Part shown: positions 39,476 to 48,726 of the stretch, one piece after another | Layout: each line of letters opens with the position of its first letter | Position numbering within the stretch: position 1 is the stretch's first letter | NCBI GenBank assembly: GCA_017466885.1 | Contig: JAFTTH010000004.1 | Span: forward strand, 1-64,000 | Direction of reading: 5' to 3' | From: Oscillospiraceae bacterium | Lineage (GTDB): Bacteria; Bacillota; Clostridia; Oscillospirales; Ruminococcaceae | Length of the DNA: 64,000 nucleotides | Position numbers and translations under genes: made by a program | The notes under the pieces: model-generated | Database searches by the model: none | The model's input: only the letters and a program-made list of their open reading frames with translations | Told to the model about the DNA's origin: nothing

Positions 39476-40381
39476 TCATTTGCTTTCCTCATATACTGGA
39501 ACAAGCCGATAATCACTCGGATGATCTCCGGTATACTGGTACCATAAATAGGCAACATTTTCCGTCAAAGGATCGTAGGAAAACACTACTGCGTACGCAT
39601 GACCGCCCCAATCTAAAACCTCATAGATAAAATAGGTTCTTTCGTCAATTTGTTGCACACTGAAAAATGAATATTCCAAGGGCGAATCCCCTCCCCAACA
39701 CTTGAAATCTTTCAATTCAAGTATTTGGCGAAAGGCATCACTTTTTTCAGCAATCCAGGTAAGAGGAATCAGCTCTCCTGTAGCTTTATACAGCTCATCA
39801 TAGGAAATATAAATTGAGCAATCATTTTTTGGAAACGTATATTGCTCCGTCGGGTATTCCGCTACCTTCTCTGTAAAGATATCTAGCTCACAAACAAACT
39901 CCTGATCAAACATAATAATCTTTCCATTGTAGCAAAAAGTTCCGGTTGTGGAAAAGTCAATCTTTCCTGTTTGATAATACGGAAAATACCATACATTAGG
40001 ATCCGACTGCATATTAGAATTCGCATGAATACTTCGTTCAAAATGCTCAGTCAAACCGGTTCCATCCGTTCGAATAGAAGAAACGCCCCAATACCCTTTT
40101 CGAGAGGTTGAGAAATAGACTCTATCTCCTTTGCATGCGATAACTTCCCTAACACCAATCGAGGGATCTTGTTTTTCCACAAGATCTTCAACCATAAACT
40201 TCTTTTCACCAAACACCCAATCATCCTCATCGACCCCAAGCACATTCACATCAAAGGATTCCGCTGTGAGCCCTTTTAGCGTTTTCTGAACATAGGTAAG
40301 ATCGCTCAGCCGAAAGGAACAAGACGAAAACAGCACTGTTAAAGCACAGACCAAAAATATAGTCAAACTCTTTTTCATCAT
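39476..40381 (-). CDS. Lipoprotein of unknown function
   Basis: 301 residues. Signal peptide with lipobox FSSC (Cys at about 21). The mature part is strand-rich with beta-propeller-like segments (KGDRVYFSTSRKGYWGVSSI, GKIIMFDQEFVCELDIFTEK, RTYFIYEVLDWGGHAYAVVF), so a seven-blade propeller is possible. No family name. ATG 40381 with GGGGTGAG upstream; a GTG at 40390 is an alternative. Its 3' side carries part of repeat R3. Confidence 0.65.
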   Translation of the reverse strand: MMKKSLTIFLVCALTVLFSSCSFRLSDLTYVQKTLKGLTAESFDVNVLGVDEDDWVFGEKKFMVEDLVEKQDPSIGVREVIACKGDRVYFSTSRKGYWGVSSIRTDGTGLTEHFERSIHANSNMQSDPNVWYFPYYQTGKIDFSTTGTFCYNGKIIMFDQEFVCELDIFTEKVAEYPTEQYTFPKNDCSIYISYDELYKATGELIPLTWIAEKSDAFRQILELKDFKCWGGDSPLEYSFFSVQQIDERTYFIYEVLDWGGHAYAVVFSYDPLTENVAYLWYQYTGDHPSDYRLVPVYEESK

Positions 40382-40516
40382 CAATCTCACCCCATCATTT
40401 CAATTGAAAATTTTTATAAGAAACAGGCGGTACGTTTCCTCTGTACCAATTACATCACATCTTCATTTTTTGACCTATTCTCTCTTAATCAAAAGTACCT
40501 TAACGCAATACAAAAA

Positions 40517-40575
40517 GACGGTTCTCTTGTCCCCCGCCGCTGATGCATCCGGGCTTTGAGGGTTAAGTTTGCCCC
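40517..40575. repeat. Repeat R3, copy 2
   Basis: Second near-complete copy of the 38543 repeat (one A/T and one A/G change in the first 50 bp), located 27 bp past the 3' end of the gene 40602-41705. Confidence 0.8.
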
Positions 40576-40601
40576 TCATCGAAATGCTTGCGCCAATTTG
40601 T

Positions 40602-41705
40602 CTATTCTACCCACACAACCGGTTTCTGTCCAAAACATACATACTCCTCAGAAGAGGAATTACCAAGAAATCCCCATGTATCGTTCCCGCGGAAAGCACC
40701 GGTTGTTCCATCCATATAAACCATCAATAGGGATTGCGAGCTATCCAACGCCACATAATTGAGTTGCTCCGAGAAGCAGAACCGTTCATAATAGGAGTGA
40801 GTCGCTTCTTTGACTCTTTCACAGTCGGACAAAAAACTTCCCCAAAGATACCCTTTTCCATCCTCTTCTACAATGGAAACAGCACCGGGTATTGCAGAAA
40901 TCTGCTTAGCGTGCTCTGAAAGAAGGGTGCACCCCTTCTCCCCTTTTTCACCGCCAATCATTGCTTCATAATCCCCATAATACCACACCTCTTGATCCAA
41001 CTGCAAAATCGCTGCATCGGGCTGGGCAATCAGTTCAATCTTCTCCGGCGCAGAGTGACGGGAAACAGTTTCGGAAAGCGCACCCCACCACCAAGGGAGT
41101 TTTTCAATGCCAGCTTCAAAAACTGATAAAGATTCTCCCTTTTTCATATAGATTATTCCATCATTGAATCCAGCCATAAAGACTACATCTTCTGCAATTT
41201 TGTGGGGGTTTGTTGCAGAATATCTCTCTTCTCCCCACCGTCCAAACGCTAAGAGTTCCCCTTTTGTCGAGAGAACTGCCATCGTCTCGTGACCATATAA
41301 AGCATCTTGAACATTCTCTTGAATGACTTGAATGGTGCGGGGGGTTGTATATCCAAAGGTAGCTAAGGCGATATTGTTCCAAAAGTGAAGTCTATTGTCT
41401 GTATCAATGAAATAGTTCGAATCAAATGAGCGCACATTACGGCCTACCAAGCCTGAGTTTTCATCTTGAAAAACGACAAACCGCCCTCCATCAATATCTG
41501 CCCCAGGAGAATATAGACTACCATCGTCACACAAATAAAACGCTCCGGAAGAATTTCCATTGGCCATCACTATTTTTTTATTTGCAAGAGAGAATGATGT
41601 TGCTGTGTTAAAATCGTCAATGCTCTGCAGCGTGGCGCACCCACCCAAGCAGAATGATAGCAGAACTGTTACCATCCATAGAGAAGCGCTTCTTTTGATT
41701 CTCAT
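40602..41705 (-). CDS. RCC1-like beta-propeller lipoprotein
   Basis: 367 residues. Lipoprotein signal peptide (lipobox LGGC, Cys at about 22), then repeats of the RCC1 kind: GAFYLCDDGSLYSPG, NYFIDTDNRLHFWNN, MAVLSTKGELLAFGRWG, and a last one ending AFRGNDTWGFLGNSSSEEYV. RCC1 propellers in secreted bacterial proteins usually mediate binding. ATG 41705, 4 nt after GGAGGTGTTC-type site. AT-rich and flanked by repeat R3, as its neighbours. Confidence 0.7.
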   Translation of the reverse strand: MRIKRSASLWMVTVLLSFCLGGCATLQSIDDFNTATSFSLANKKIVMANGNSSGAFYLCDDGSLYSPGADIDGGRFVVFQDENSGLVGRNVRSFDSNYFIDTDNRLHFWNNIALATFGYTTPRTIQVIQENVQDALYGHETMAVLSTKGELLAFGRWGEERYSATNPHKIAEDVVFMAGFNDGIIYMKKGESLSVFEAGIEKLPWWWGALSETVSRHSAPEKIELIAQPDAAILQLDQEVWYYGDYEAMIGGEKGEKGCTLLSEHAKQISAIPGAVSIVEEDGKGYLWGSFLSDCERVKEATHSYYERFCFSEQLNYVALDSSQSLLMVYMDGTTGAFRGNDTWGFLGNSSSEEYVCFGQKPVVWVE

Positions 41706-41845
41706 CCGAACACCTCCCATCAGCGTTCCTTCCAAAAACACGATTTGAATCCTTCCGTCAACGCAACAAACGGAACCAATGTGCATTTCGGATTCTCTTG
41801 AAATTTCACAAGCTTTCCTTGTTCTATTGTTTTGCCCAGCACCAT

Positions 41846-42946
41846 TCATTCAGGATTGTTCGCTTTCGCTTCCTCTTTTGCCGCAAAAGGTGTCCCGTAA
41901 AAGATCCATCCGATTGTTTCTTTTCCCTCCATAAACCGGGACGGCATTGTTACGTTTTCCACACCGGAGGAAACGAATGCGCAGGAACCGATCAGCTCCA
42001 CCGTATCAGGAATCGTAACCTCGGTCAGATGCTTGGCACCGTAAAAGGCGCTTTCACCAATCACCCGGACCGAATCAGGAACCACAAAAGAGGTCTCTGG
42101 CTTTCCTTGGGGGTAAAGGATCAGCGTTTTCATATCATAGGAATAGAGAACGCCATCCACTACCTTGAAGTTGGTATTTCCTTTTGCAACCTTGATCTCA
42201 CAGAACTCTTTCCCCTCGGCGTGGAGGAGATATTGGCGGTTCAGCGCGTAAAGGCCGCTGGTGCGATAGAAGAACCGATCACCGTCCGCGGTGGTCAGCT
42301 TTATGCTTTCTGTATTGGAGAAGTTATATGGCAGAGTCAGAGATGTAATCCGCTCATTGGCAAGGGTATCTCCCGAAACATCAAACACATAATCAGGAAA
42401 CACAACTTCGCCGCCCTTGCCGTTATATTCCAAAAGGGTATCCCGAGTCAGCATCCGGAATTCATCCCGGACTTTCACCGGCTCTTTTCCCATCAGTTTG
42501 GCGTAATCATTGAGTTTTTCTTCCATTTGATCCTGCTCGGGATAGTCAAATACCGTTTTTTCAAACCCGTACCGGAGCGCCTCGACCATCCTGTCATAGG
42601 TCAGACCAGCATCTCGCCACTCCTCGATAGAGTGATTCTGCCACCACACCGGGTCATAGATCTCACCGTTGGGCAGGAAAATTGCATACGGATTCCCAAT
42701 CTGCTCAAACCGTTCTGCCGCCGGAAGGTAGATCTTATGAATAAATTCCGCATCATAAGGAAAGATCAGCTCTTGGTTCATCTGCAGGAGCTCTTCCTCG
42801 GAAATATCAAAGTCCTCCACGAAGGTGATCATATTGAGATTCCCGGTATCAGAGGCATATTTTTCCCGCCACGCCTTCATCTCTTCCGAGTCCATATCCC
42901 GGAACTCATAAACGGTATTGATCAGATATTCAATTCTGTAATTCAC
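41846..42946 (-). CDS. Leucine-rich-repeat (BspA-type) protein, probably 5'-truncated
   Basis: 366 residues. The N-terminal 200 residues are unrecognised; residues 265-345 are BspA-type LRR_5 repeats (VVPDSVRVIGESAFYGAKHL, EVTIPDTVELIGSCAFVSSG). No signal peptide is present, although this type is normally exported, and the GTG at 42946 overlaps its own GAGAGG site. The next bases already belong to the truncated regulator on the other strand, so the 5' end was probably lost at the junction near 42,950. Confidence 0.65.
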   Translation of the reverse strand: MNYRIEYLINTVYEFRDMDSEEMKAWREKYASDTGNLNMITFVEDFDISEEELLQMNQELIFPYDAEFIHKIYLPAAERFEQIGNPYAIFLPNGEIYDPVWWQNHSIEEWRDAGLTYDRMVEALRYGFEKTVFDYPEQDQMEEKLNDYAKLMGKEPVKVRDEFRMLTRDTLLEYNGKGGEVVFPDYVFDVSGDTLANERITSLTLPYNFSNTESIKLTTADGDRFFYRTSGLYALNRQYLLHAEGKEFCEIKVAKGNTNFKVVDGVLYSYDMKTLILYPQGKPETSFVVPDSVRVIGESAFYGAKHLTEVTIPDTVELIGSCAFVSSGVENVTMPSRFMEGKETIGWIFYGTPFAAKEEAKANNPE

Positions 42947-43053
42947 CTCTCGTTCAGCCGATCAATCTGCGGCAATATTTTATTCTCCTGTCCCTCCCCC
43001 GGGATGCCGCATCTCCCGGCGCGTTTCTTGCTAAGGTAGCCGGCTCTATCCGG

Positions 43054-43872
43054 ATGCGGATCGGGAATTCTCTCAACCTCGGGGTGGATATCGGAATGGA
43101 TTATCTTCCCGAAATGGAGCTTCCCCAGCTCCCTGCCCTTTACCGGAACGCCCTCTCGGCGCTGGATTCGGTCTTTTTCCGCAAAAATGATCAGCCGGTT
43201 CTCTATGCCGGACCCCTCCCCGTCTCAGATGAAACGCTTTATGCCTCAGAATACACCGAGGGCTTCCGCCAGCTATTGCAGTCTTCTCCCTCCGATCCGG
43301 ATGGACTTTCCGCCCTTCTGATCCCTCCGGAAAAGGGCACCTCCTTCGGCAAGGATGCCATTCTCCGGCTTTACACCCGGTATTTTTATCTACTCTCCAT
43401 CCATATTCCTGAAAGCGATGAGATCCCCCAGATCCGGTTGCTTCTGGACCGCTTCAGCACCTCTCTTGCGGCGGAAATCCCCCTCTGCGAATTAAACAGT
43501 CAGCTGACCGAGCTGGTCAACCGGGTGCTGGAATACTCCCGCAAGCCGGTCAACTATCTGGTGGATCGGGCTCAAAGCTTTGTCCGGCGGAATTTTTCCA
43601 AGGCAATTACACTTTCCTCGGTTGCCTCGGAGCTGTGCGTCAGCGAGGAGCACCTTTCCCGTCTCTTTACCGAAACCACCGGAGAAAGCTTCAGCCATTT
43701 TCTGACCAGCGTCCGGATCGATTACGCCGCCGAGCTTCTCCGTTCCGGAAAATACCGAATCTACGAGGTCTCCGAGATGGCCGGCTACTCCAGCACCGAG
43801 CATTTCTCCCGGGTATTCAAATCCCGCACCGGGATGACACCCCGGCAATATATGAACCACACCCCTCAATGA
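43054..43872 (+). pseudogene. 5'-truncated YesN-type AraC response regulator
   Basis: 272 residues from the first ATG. The start lies inside the degenerate GGDEF-like middle domain of YesN regulators (NLGVDIGMDYLPEMELPQLP), and the frame stays open and plausible upstream to about 42,960 (ILLSLPRD, FLAKVAGSIRMR). The receiver domain is missing. The C-terminal AraC HTH pair is intact (TLSSVASELCVSEEHLSRLF and YEVSEMAGYSSTEHFSRVF). It may still make a DNA-binding fragment, but no ribosome-binding site is visible. Confidence 0.7.
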
Positions 43873-43926
43873 GATTTCTCCATCTTACTCCTTTTTTCGC
43901 CCCAAAAGCAATGGAAATAATATCCG

Positions 43927-43965
43927 CAAAAAAGGACGGACCCTGCGAAAACAGAGTCCGTCCTG
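43927..43965. terminator. Bidirectional terminator
   Basis: GGACGGACCCTG / CAGAGTCCGTCC stem, seven T on the minus-strand side, between the convergent AraC remnant and glycosidase gene. Confidence 0.8.
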
Positions 43966-43969
43966 ATTT

Positions 43970-46900
43970 TTATTTGCGAAGCTTTTCCAGGATGGGGGCG
44001 TGGGTCAGACCGTAAGCCTTCAGCACCGGTGCTTCCCGGTAGAGGTAGCCCTCACTCCGGTAAGAGCACCAGTTGGTCATATCCATTACCTGCTCTGAAA
44101 GATGGATGGGACCCAGGTTATTCCGCTGGCTTCCCATCACCTCAACAGAGAGAATATTCTCTCCCGGCTCAAGCAGATCGGTCAGATCTACACCGTCCGC
44201 CGCGGTCCAGGGAATCTGCCGTTCCGCAGCTCCCACCGCCACCGTTACGCAAGCGGCCTCTACTGCGCCGATCCGAAGGATCGCCCGGCATCCTTCCTCG
44301 GGAAAATATTCCACCGGGAAACGGTAGGTCATACTGCCGCTGTAATAGGGGTAACCCTGCAGACACCAGTCACCCATCCGGAGGGTCTCCGGCTCTCGGC
44401 CGATCATACCCTCCCCTGAAACGCCAAAGTCTCCCAGCAGGAAGGAATCTTCCATCTCCATCCGCTCGGCATAGCCGCAGGAAAGCAGCAGGACATTTTC
44501 TCCCTCCACCAGCCCGGTCAGCTCCTGCTTCCGGATCTCCCGGTCAATATACCATCCGCAGTCCTCCCCCTTTTGTCTGACCCCATTGAGAGTGACTGTA
44601 AAGTACTGGGGGATTTCCATAGCAAGGAAGACCGGCGTTTTGGGCAGCTCCTCCACCCGGAAGGTGTATTCCAGCTCCAGGGGGGTTCCATCCGCCGGGT
44701 GGGGCGTATCGATCCAATGATACCGCTGATAAATCCCGTTATAAAATACCTGACGCATCTTCAGCCGGTCCCGGATCTCCATCTGCGCCCGCCAAAGCTC
44801 CATCGGGCGGGAAAACTCCTCCTGCTCCAGCCGATAACGGCAACGGTCCAGCACCAGCACGTTGGGATCGGACCGCCGAAACTCTGCCGGGCCGCCACAG
44901 ACGGCAAAAAGCTCCTTGGCCGCAAAGAAGTTGACTGTTCTTGCCGGAATGATCTGGGGGGCCTCCGCAAAGGGTGCGTCCGTCCGGATAAGGAAAAGCC
45001 GGCTATCGTTGGGGAGGATGGAAAGAGCAAGGCGCATTCCTTCCCCGTGGGATGTTGCGGTTATCTCCTCTGTGTTTCCCGTCAGGGGATCCAGTCCGAG
45101 GATCTTTCCCCGGAAGGAAAGGTCCAGATAGACCTCCTTCCCAGCTGTTTTATCGTTATTGACGAGGAATAAAGCGTATCCGTCCGGATGTTCCTTCAGA
45201 AGATACCAGATATTTCCGGCAGGGATGCCGTTCCTCTCCCGAAGGTCGACCCGGCGGGGAAGATGCAGCTCCAGCGCCCGGTTCAGGCCATCCTCCTCCA
45301 CCTGAATCACATTCCGATGATTTTTCAAGGTCTCCAGGCGGGGGGAGATTGCTCCGTCCACCCGGGTAGGAAAGCCATCCACCGCAAAAAGAAGCCCGCC
45401 CTTCTCCACAAATTCTTCCAGAAGGGCAACGGTTCCGGAAAGGAGGGTCTCGCAGGCCGCAAGGATCACCACCGGGTAATCGCACTGTCCTACCGACAGA
45501 GAGCCCTCCCGGACGCCGCCCAGCTCGGCCATCAGCTGCTCATCACCCAGGTCAAAATCATAGTGATGGGCCAAAAGCCCCTCACAGAAGCCATTGAACC
45601 GGTCCGCCATCCGGTTGGCCGCGGCGGCATACTCATCTCCGAACAAGCTGTGATCCACCGGATCTGCACCCAGCCTGCCCCAAACGGTGGACTGGGGGTG
45701 GATGACCAAAATATCCCGTACTGCCTTTCCGGGGCGCATCACCGCACCGATCCGGGCAAAATAATCCTCCGACGGCTTATGTCTGCGAAAAACACAGTTG
45801 TTATAATGAAAGGAAGGGGGATAATCCCGTTTCCGGCATCCCCGGAGGGAATAAAGGGCAAGATGCTGGGATCTGCGGTTGACCCCCAGAACATACTGCC
45901 AGTCCCCGATCTGCTTTTGATCCTCATAGGTAAATTCCCATCCGGTCGCCGCATACATCTCCGAAAGGACCGTCTCTTTCCCCATTTGGTTGGCCACCGA
46001 GCTGCATTGCTTGACCGTCAAAGTTTCGTGGATATGGTTGCAGAGCATATCGATCCCCGGAACATCCTGATGCCGATAGTGGGGCATCACCGCACCGCTG
46101 GAACGGCTTCCCCAGCCCCAGTCGCTCTCAAACAGAAAATGTCCGGTGAAGGCCAGCCCTTTCTCCGCACACCACCGGCTGATCTGGGCAGAATAAGCCT
46201 CGGTAAACCGGCGGCTGACCGCATACCAGAAATCGTGGCGGGTCCGGAAGGACTCCTCCCCCTCAAAAAACATCCAGGGCAACCGATCCGCGATGGAATA
46301 ACCGAACATTCCGGAAAAGAGGGTTTCAAAATCCCCCGTCCAGGGAATCCAGCCGCGTCCCGAAAAAACATTGTTGGAATCGGCAATATTGGCCTCATCG
46401 GTAAAGATGCCGGGGACGGTCTTTCCAAACTCCCCGCCGACCCGGGCATAATAGGTTTCATAAACGTGGTCAAGAAAGGAGCGGACCGTTGCGGGATTGA
46501 GGTTATCCGGCGCAGATTGGCCGTTGAACCAGTCGCATTTCGTTCCCAGCTCCACCCGGAAGACAAGGAGGATCTCCCCCTGGGCGGCCGCATATTCCTT
46601 TGCGGGAGAAAGAAGCCGAAGCTCCGAAATCGTCCCCTCCTCCATCCGGCAGGAGAATACCCGCAGGATCTCCCCTCCCGAAGCGCGGTCTGTCATTTCC
46701 AGCGTAACCGCCCGGGCACGAAACCGATCATCCGCCGTTACGCGGCCGCCGGCTGTTCCGGAGGGCCATTTATCCTCATCGTAAAGCCATGCCTCCATCC
46801 CGGTCCGGGAGGCGTGCTCTACCGTTTTTTCAATACATTCCAGCCACTCTTCCCCAAGATAGGGCGTTTCCAGCCCCTCCCGGGAGTGCATAAAGTAGCC

Positions 46901-47044
46901 GCCCATGCCACCGGCCTGAAGGGCATCGCTTTGGCGGCAAAGCTCCTCCGGCTCCAGTTTTCCGTTCCAGGACCAAAAAGGGATGGAGCGGTATTCCACT
47001 CCGGGTTGCGCAAAGCTTTGCAGAATTTGTTCGAATTTATCCAA
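43970..47044 (-). CDS. GH106-like glycoside hydrolase (alpha-L-rhamnosidase type)
   Basis: 1024 residues. The N-terminus is of the GH106-related kind (YRSIPFWSWNGKLEPEEL, GGMGGYFMHSREGLETPYLG, WLYDEDKWPSGTAGG), with a TIM-barrel core carrying GIFTDEAN (about 215) and FTGHFLFESDWG, and C-terminal beta-sandwich domains (galactose-binding-like, about 790-960). These enzymes release rhamnose or related sugars from plant or pectic glycans. No signal peptide, so oligosaccharides would be cleaved in the cytoplasm. Start TTG 47044, 9 nt after AGGAG. Divergent from the ceramidase-like gene. Confidence 0.7.
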   Translation of the reverse strand: MDKFEQILQSFAQPGVEYRSIPFWSWNGKLEPEELCRQSDALQAGGMGGYFMHSREGLETPYLGEEWLECIEKTVEHASRTGMEAWLYDEDKWPSGTAGGRVTADDRFRARAVTLEMTDRASGGEILRVFSCRMEEGTISELRLLSPAKEYAAAQGEILLVFRVELGTKCDWFNGQSAPDNLNPATVRSFLDHVYETYYARVGGEFGKTVPGIFTDEANIADSNNVFSGRGWIPWTGDFETLFSGMFGYSIADRLPWMFFEGEESFRTRHDFWYAVSRRFTEAYSAQISRWCAEKGLAFTGHFLFESDWGWGSRSSGAVMPHYRHQDVPGIDMLCNHIHETLTVKQCSSVANQMGKETVLSEMYAATGWEFTYEDQKQIGDWQYVLGVNRRSQHLALYSLRGCRKRDYPPSFHYNNCVFRRHKPSEDYFARIGAVMRPGKAVRDILVIHPQSTVWGRLGADPVDHSLFGDEYAAAANRMADRFNGFCEGLLAHHYDFDLGDEQLMAELGGVREGSLSVGQCDYPVVILAACETLLSGTVALLEEFVEKGGLLFAVDGFPTRVDGAISPRLETLKNHRNVIQVEEDGLNRALELHLPRRVDLRERNGIPAGNIWYLLKEHPDGYALFLVNNDKTAGKEVYLDLSFRGKILGLDPLTGNTEEITATSHGEGMRLALSILPNDSRLFLIRTDAPFAEAPQIIPARTVNFFAAKELFAVCGGPAEFRRSDPNVLVLDRCRYRLEQEEFSRPMELWRAQMEIRDRLKMRQVFYNGIYQRYHWIDTPHPADGTPLELEYTFRVEELPKTPVFLAMEIPQYFTVTLNGVRQKGEDCGWYIDREIRKQELTGLVEGENVLLLSCGYAERMEMEDSFLLGDFGVSGEGMIGREPETLRMGDWCLQGYPYYSGSMTYRFPVEYFPEEGCRAILRIGAVEAACVTVAVGAAERQIPWTAADGVDLTDLLEPGENILSVEVMGSQRNNLGPIHLSEQVMDMTNWCSYRSEGYLYREAPVLKAYGLTHAPILEKLRK

Positions 47045-47139
47045 GCTCCCCTTCTCCTTTCGCTGATAGGCGTTCGGTCTGCCTATTTCTGCTCAAGTAT
47101 ACTATACCTTTTTTCCTTTCTGCTGACAATGACGATCTT

Positions 47140-47206
47140 TGATATTTCCTGACGGATCATGATTCTCCATTCCCTGAAAGGGGTTAAAAAACTACCGGAA
47201 ATATCA
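47140..47206. promoter_or_regulatory. Divergent control region with 10-bp inverted repeat
   Basis: TGATATTTCC (47140-47149) and GGAAATATCA (47197-47206) are exact complements 47 bp apart, with a further ATATCAT copy at 47211. They lie between the glycosidase and ceramidase-like genes, suggesting one regulator (possibly the AraC type) controls both. A -10 TATAAT for the rightward gene is at 47240. Confidence 0.5.
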
Positions 47207-47277
47207 TAAAATATCATGGAACGAACGGTCTTTCCAAAGTATAATAAAGGAGATTATAGAATGAAAGGGTCTTTTTT

Positions 47278-48594
47278 ATGCTCCAAGCCGGTTTTTTCCG
47301 AATTGACATCAGCCCCGAAAGGGGGATCCAAATGGCCGGATTCCCCGACGTGATCCGTCGCTGCACCGGGGTGCATGATCCTCTTTATGCCACCGCCGCC
47401 TGCCTTTCGGACGGAGATACCTCCCTGTGCATCCTCTCTTTGGATCTGCTTTGGTATCATAAAAAGCATATCGCCCGGATCCGTCGGATGATCGCAGAAA
47501 AAACAGCCATTCCTTTTGAAAATATTCTCATTTGCTGTACCCATACCCATTCAGGGCATCTGCACGCATCCTTTGCCGAGTTTACCCCTGAGCAGCTTGC
47601 GGAAATGCCCTCCGAGGAGTACATTTCCGCCCTGGACGGACGAATCGCCGGGTGCGCCGTCTCTGCCTATGAAGCTCTTTGTCCCGCCCAGCTTGGCGAA
47701 GGAAGCATCCGCTGCGGGCTGGAGTCGGGGATTGGTGGAAACCGCCGGGATCCGGTAAACGGTGCGGTAGATCCGCTGCTGACCGCCCTTTCCTTCCGCC
47801 GGGAGGATGGCTCGGTGGCGGGCTGTGTGGTCCGGTATTCCCTTCATCCCAGCGCGATGCACGAGGATAACACCCTTGCCTCCGCCGACTACGTTGCCTG
47901 GTTGCGGGAAAAGCTGGAGACCGCTTACCCCGGCTGCAGGGTTCTGTTTTTGCTGGGCACCGCCGGCGATCAGAGCAACCGCCACACCCGGGTATATCAG
48001 GGCTTTGCCGAACCGGAGCGGATGGGCAACATTTTAGGAGATGCCGCCTGTCAGCTTCTCTCGGGGCTGACTTACGCCGACGCCTCTCTGGCCACCGCCG
48101 GGAACGAGATCGACCTTACCCTTCGTTCCCTTCCCTCTGAGGAGGTCTGCCTTGCCCGGTGCCAGGCAACCCGAACCGAACTTGCCCGGCTGAAGGATGC
48201 CGAAGTGACCGGTGCAGAGCTCCGAAAAGCCGAGGTGGAAATGTTCGGTGCGGATTGCCTGCTGGGATATGTCCGGCAGATGGCCACTCCTGCCGGAGCA
48301 GAAAAGCTTCGGGCAGAGCTCCCTGCTGAGGTTACGGTATTCCGGATCGGTCAGACCTGCCTGGTGGGAACCCAGGGGGAGCTTTTTGTGGAGTTTGGAC
48401 TCCGGCTCCGGGCAGAATCTCCCTTCCCCTCCACCCATATGGTCACCCTTGCGGGTGGCGGTCTGCCGGGGTACGTCTGTTCCCCTGCCGCCTACCGGGA
48501 GGGCGGCTATGAGGTTGGTTCTTCCCTTCTGTCCCCCGAGGCGGGCGATCAGATCGTGGAGGAGGCCCTCCGTCTGCTCAAAACCCTTTCCTGA
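47278..48594 (+). CDS. Neutral/alkaline ceramidase-like hydrolase
   Basis: 438 residues. N-terminal ceramidase-like domain: FFRIDISPERGIQMAGFPDV, the metal motif THTHSGHLHASF (about 85-96) and LFLLGTAGDQSNRH (about 223-236). Bacterial homologues beside glycosidases are often of unknown substrate, so sphingolipid cleavage is not certain. Oddity: a strong site AAAGGAG points to an ATG at 47261 that is out of frame by one base, with a run of six T between; ATG 47278 itself has only a weak site. It is followed by a terminator. Confidence 0.7.
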   Translation: MLQAGFFRIDISPERGIQMAGFPDVIRRCTGVHDPLYATAACLSDGDTSLCILSLDLLWYHKKHIARIRRMIAEKTAIPFENILICCTHTHSGHLHASFAEFTPEQLAEMPSEEYISALDGRIAGCAVSAYEALCPAQLGEGSIRCGLESGIGGNRRDPVNGAVDPLLTALSFRREDGSVAGCVVRYSLHPSAMHEDNTLASADYVAWLREKLETAYPGCRVLFLLGTAGDQSNRHTRVYQGFAEPERMGNILGDAACQLLSGLTYADASLATAGNEIDLTLRSLPSEEVCLARCQATRTELARLKDAEVTGAELRKAEVEMFGADCLLGYVRQMATPAGAEKLRAELPAEVTVFRIGQTCLVGTQGELFVEFGLRLRAESPFPSTHMVTLAGGGLPGYVCSPAAYREGGYEVGSSLLSPEAGDQIVEEALRLLKTLS

Positions 48595-48603
48595 CCCCAT
48601 TTC

Positions 48604-48636
48604 TGCCGGTCCGGCACTGCTGACCGGCGGTTTTTC
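48604..48636 (+). terminator. Intrinsic terminator
   Basis: GCCGGTC (48605-48611) / GACCGGC (48622-48628) and a T-run, 10 nt after the ceramidase-like gene. Confidence 0.75.
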
Positions 48637-48726
48637 TTTTGTTTCCGGAGGATTACCCATTGATTTTTTTGCCGTTTCCCTGTAAAATATAGAAAGACAA
48701 AAACGCTTCCCGAAAGGAATCCCTTT

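Noticed and set aside
38543..40575. Integron attC sites: R3 contains GTTAGGT, which fits the GTTRRRY core
   Set aside because: No RYYYAAC partner at a suitable distance and no imperfect palindrome of attC type; genes run in the wrong direction for the core. Kept only as a repeat.
41798..43039. Long plus-strand frame over the LRR gene
   Set aside because: Antisense to a gene with clear LRR repeats; the frame ends inside the regulator remnant and has no recognisable domain.
43054..43872. An intact AraC regulator starting at ATG 43054
   Set aside because: The start lies inside the middle domain of a YesN-type protein, without a ribosome-binding site, and the frame continues upstream.
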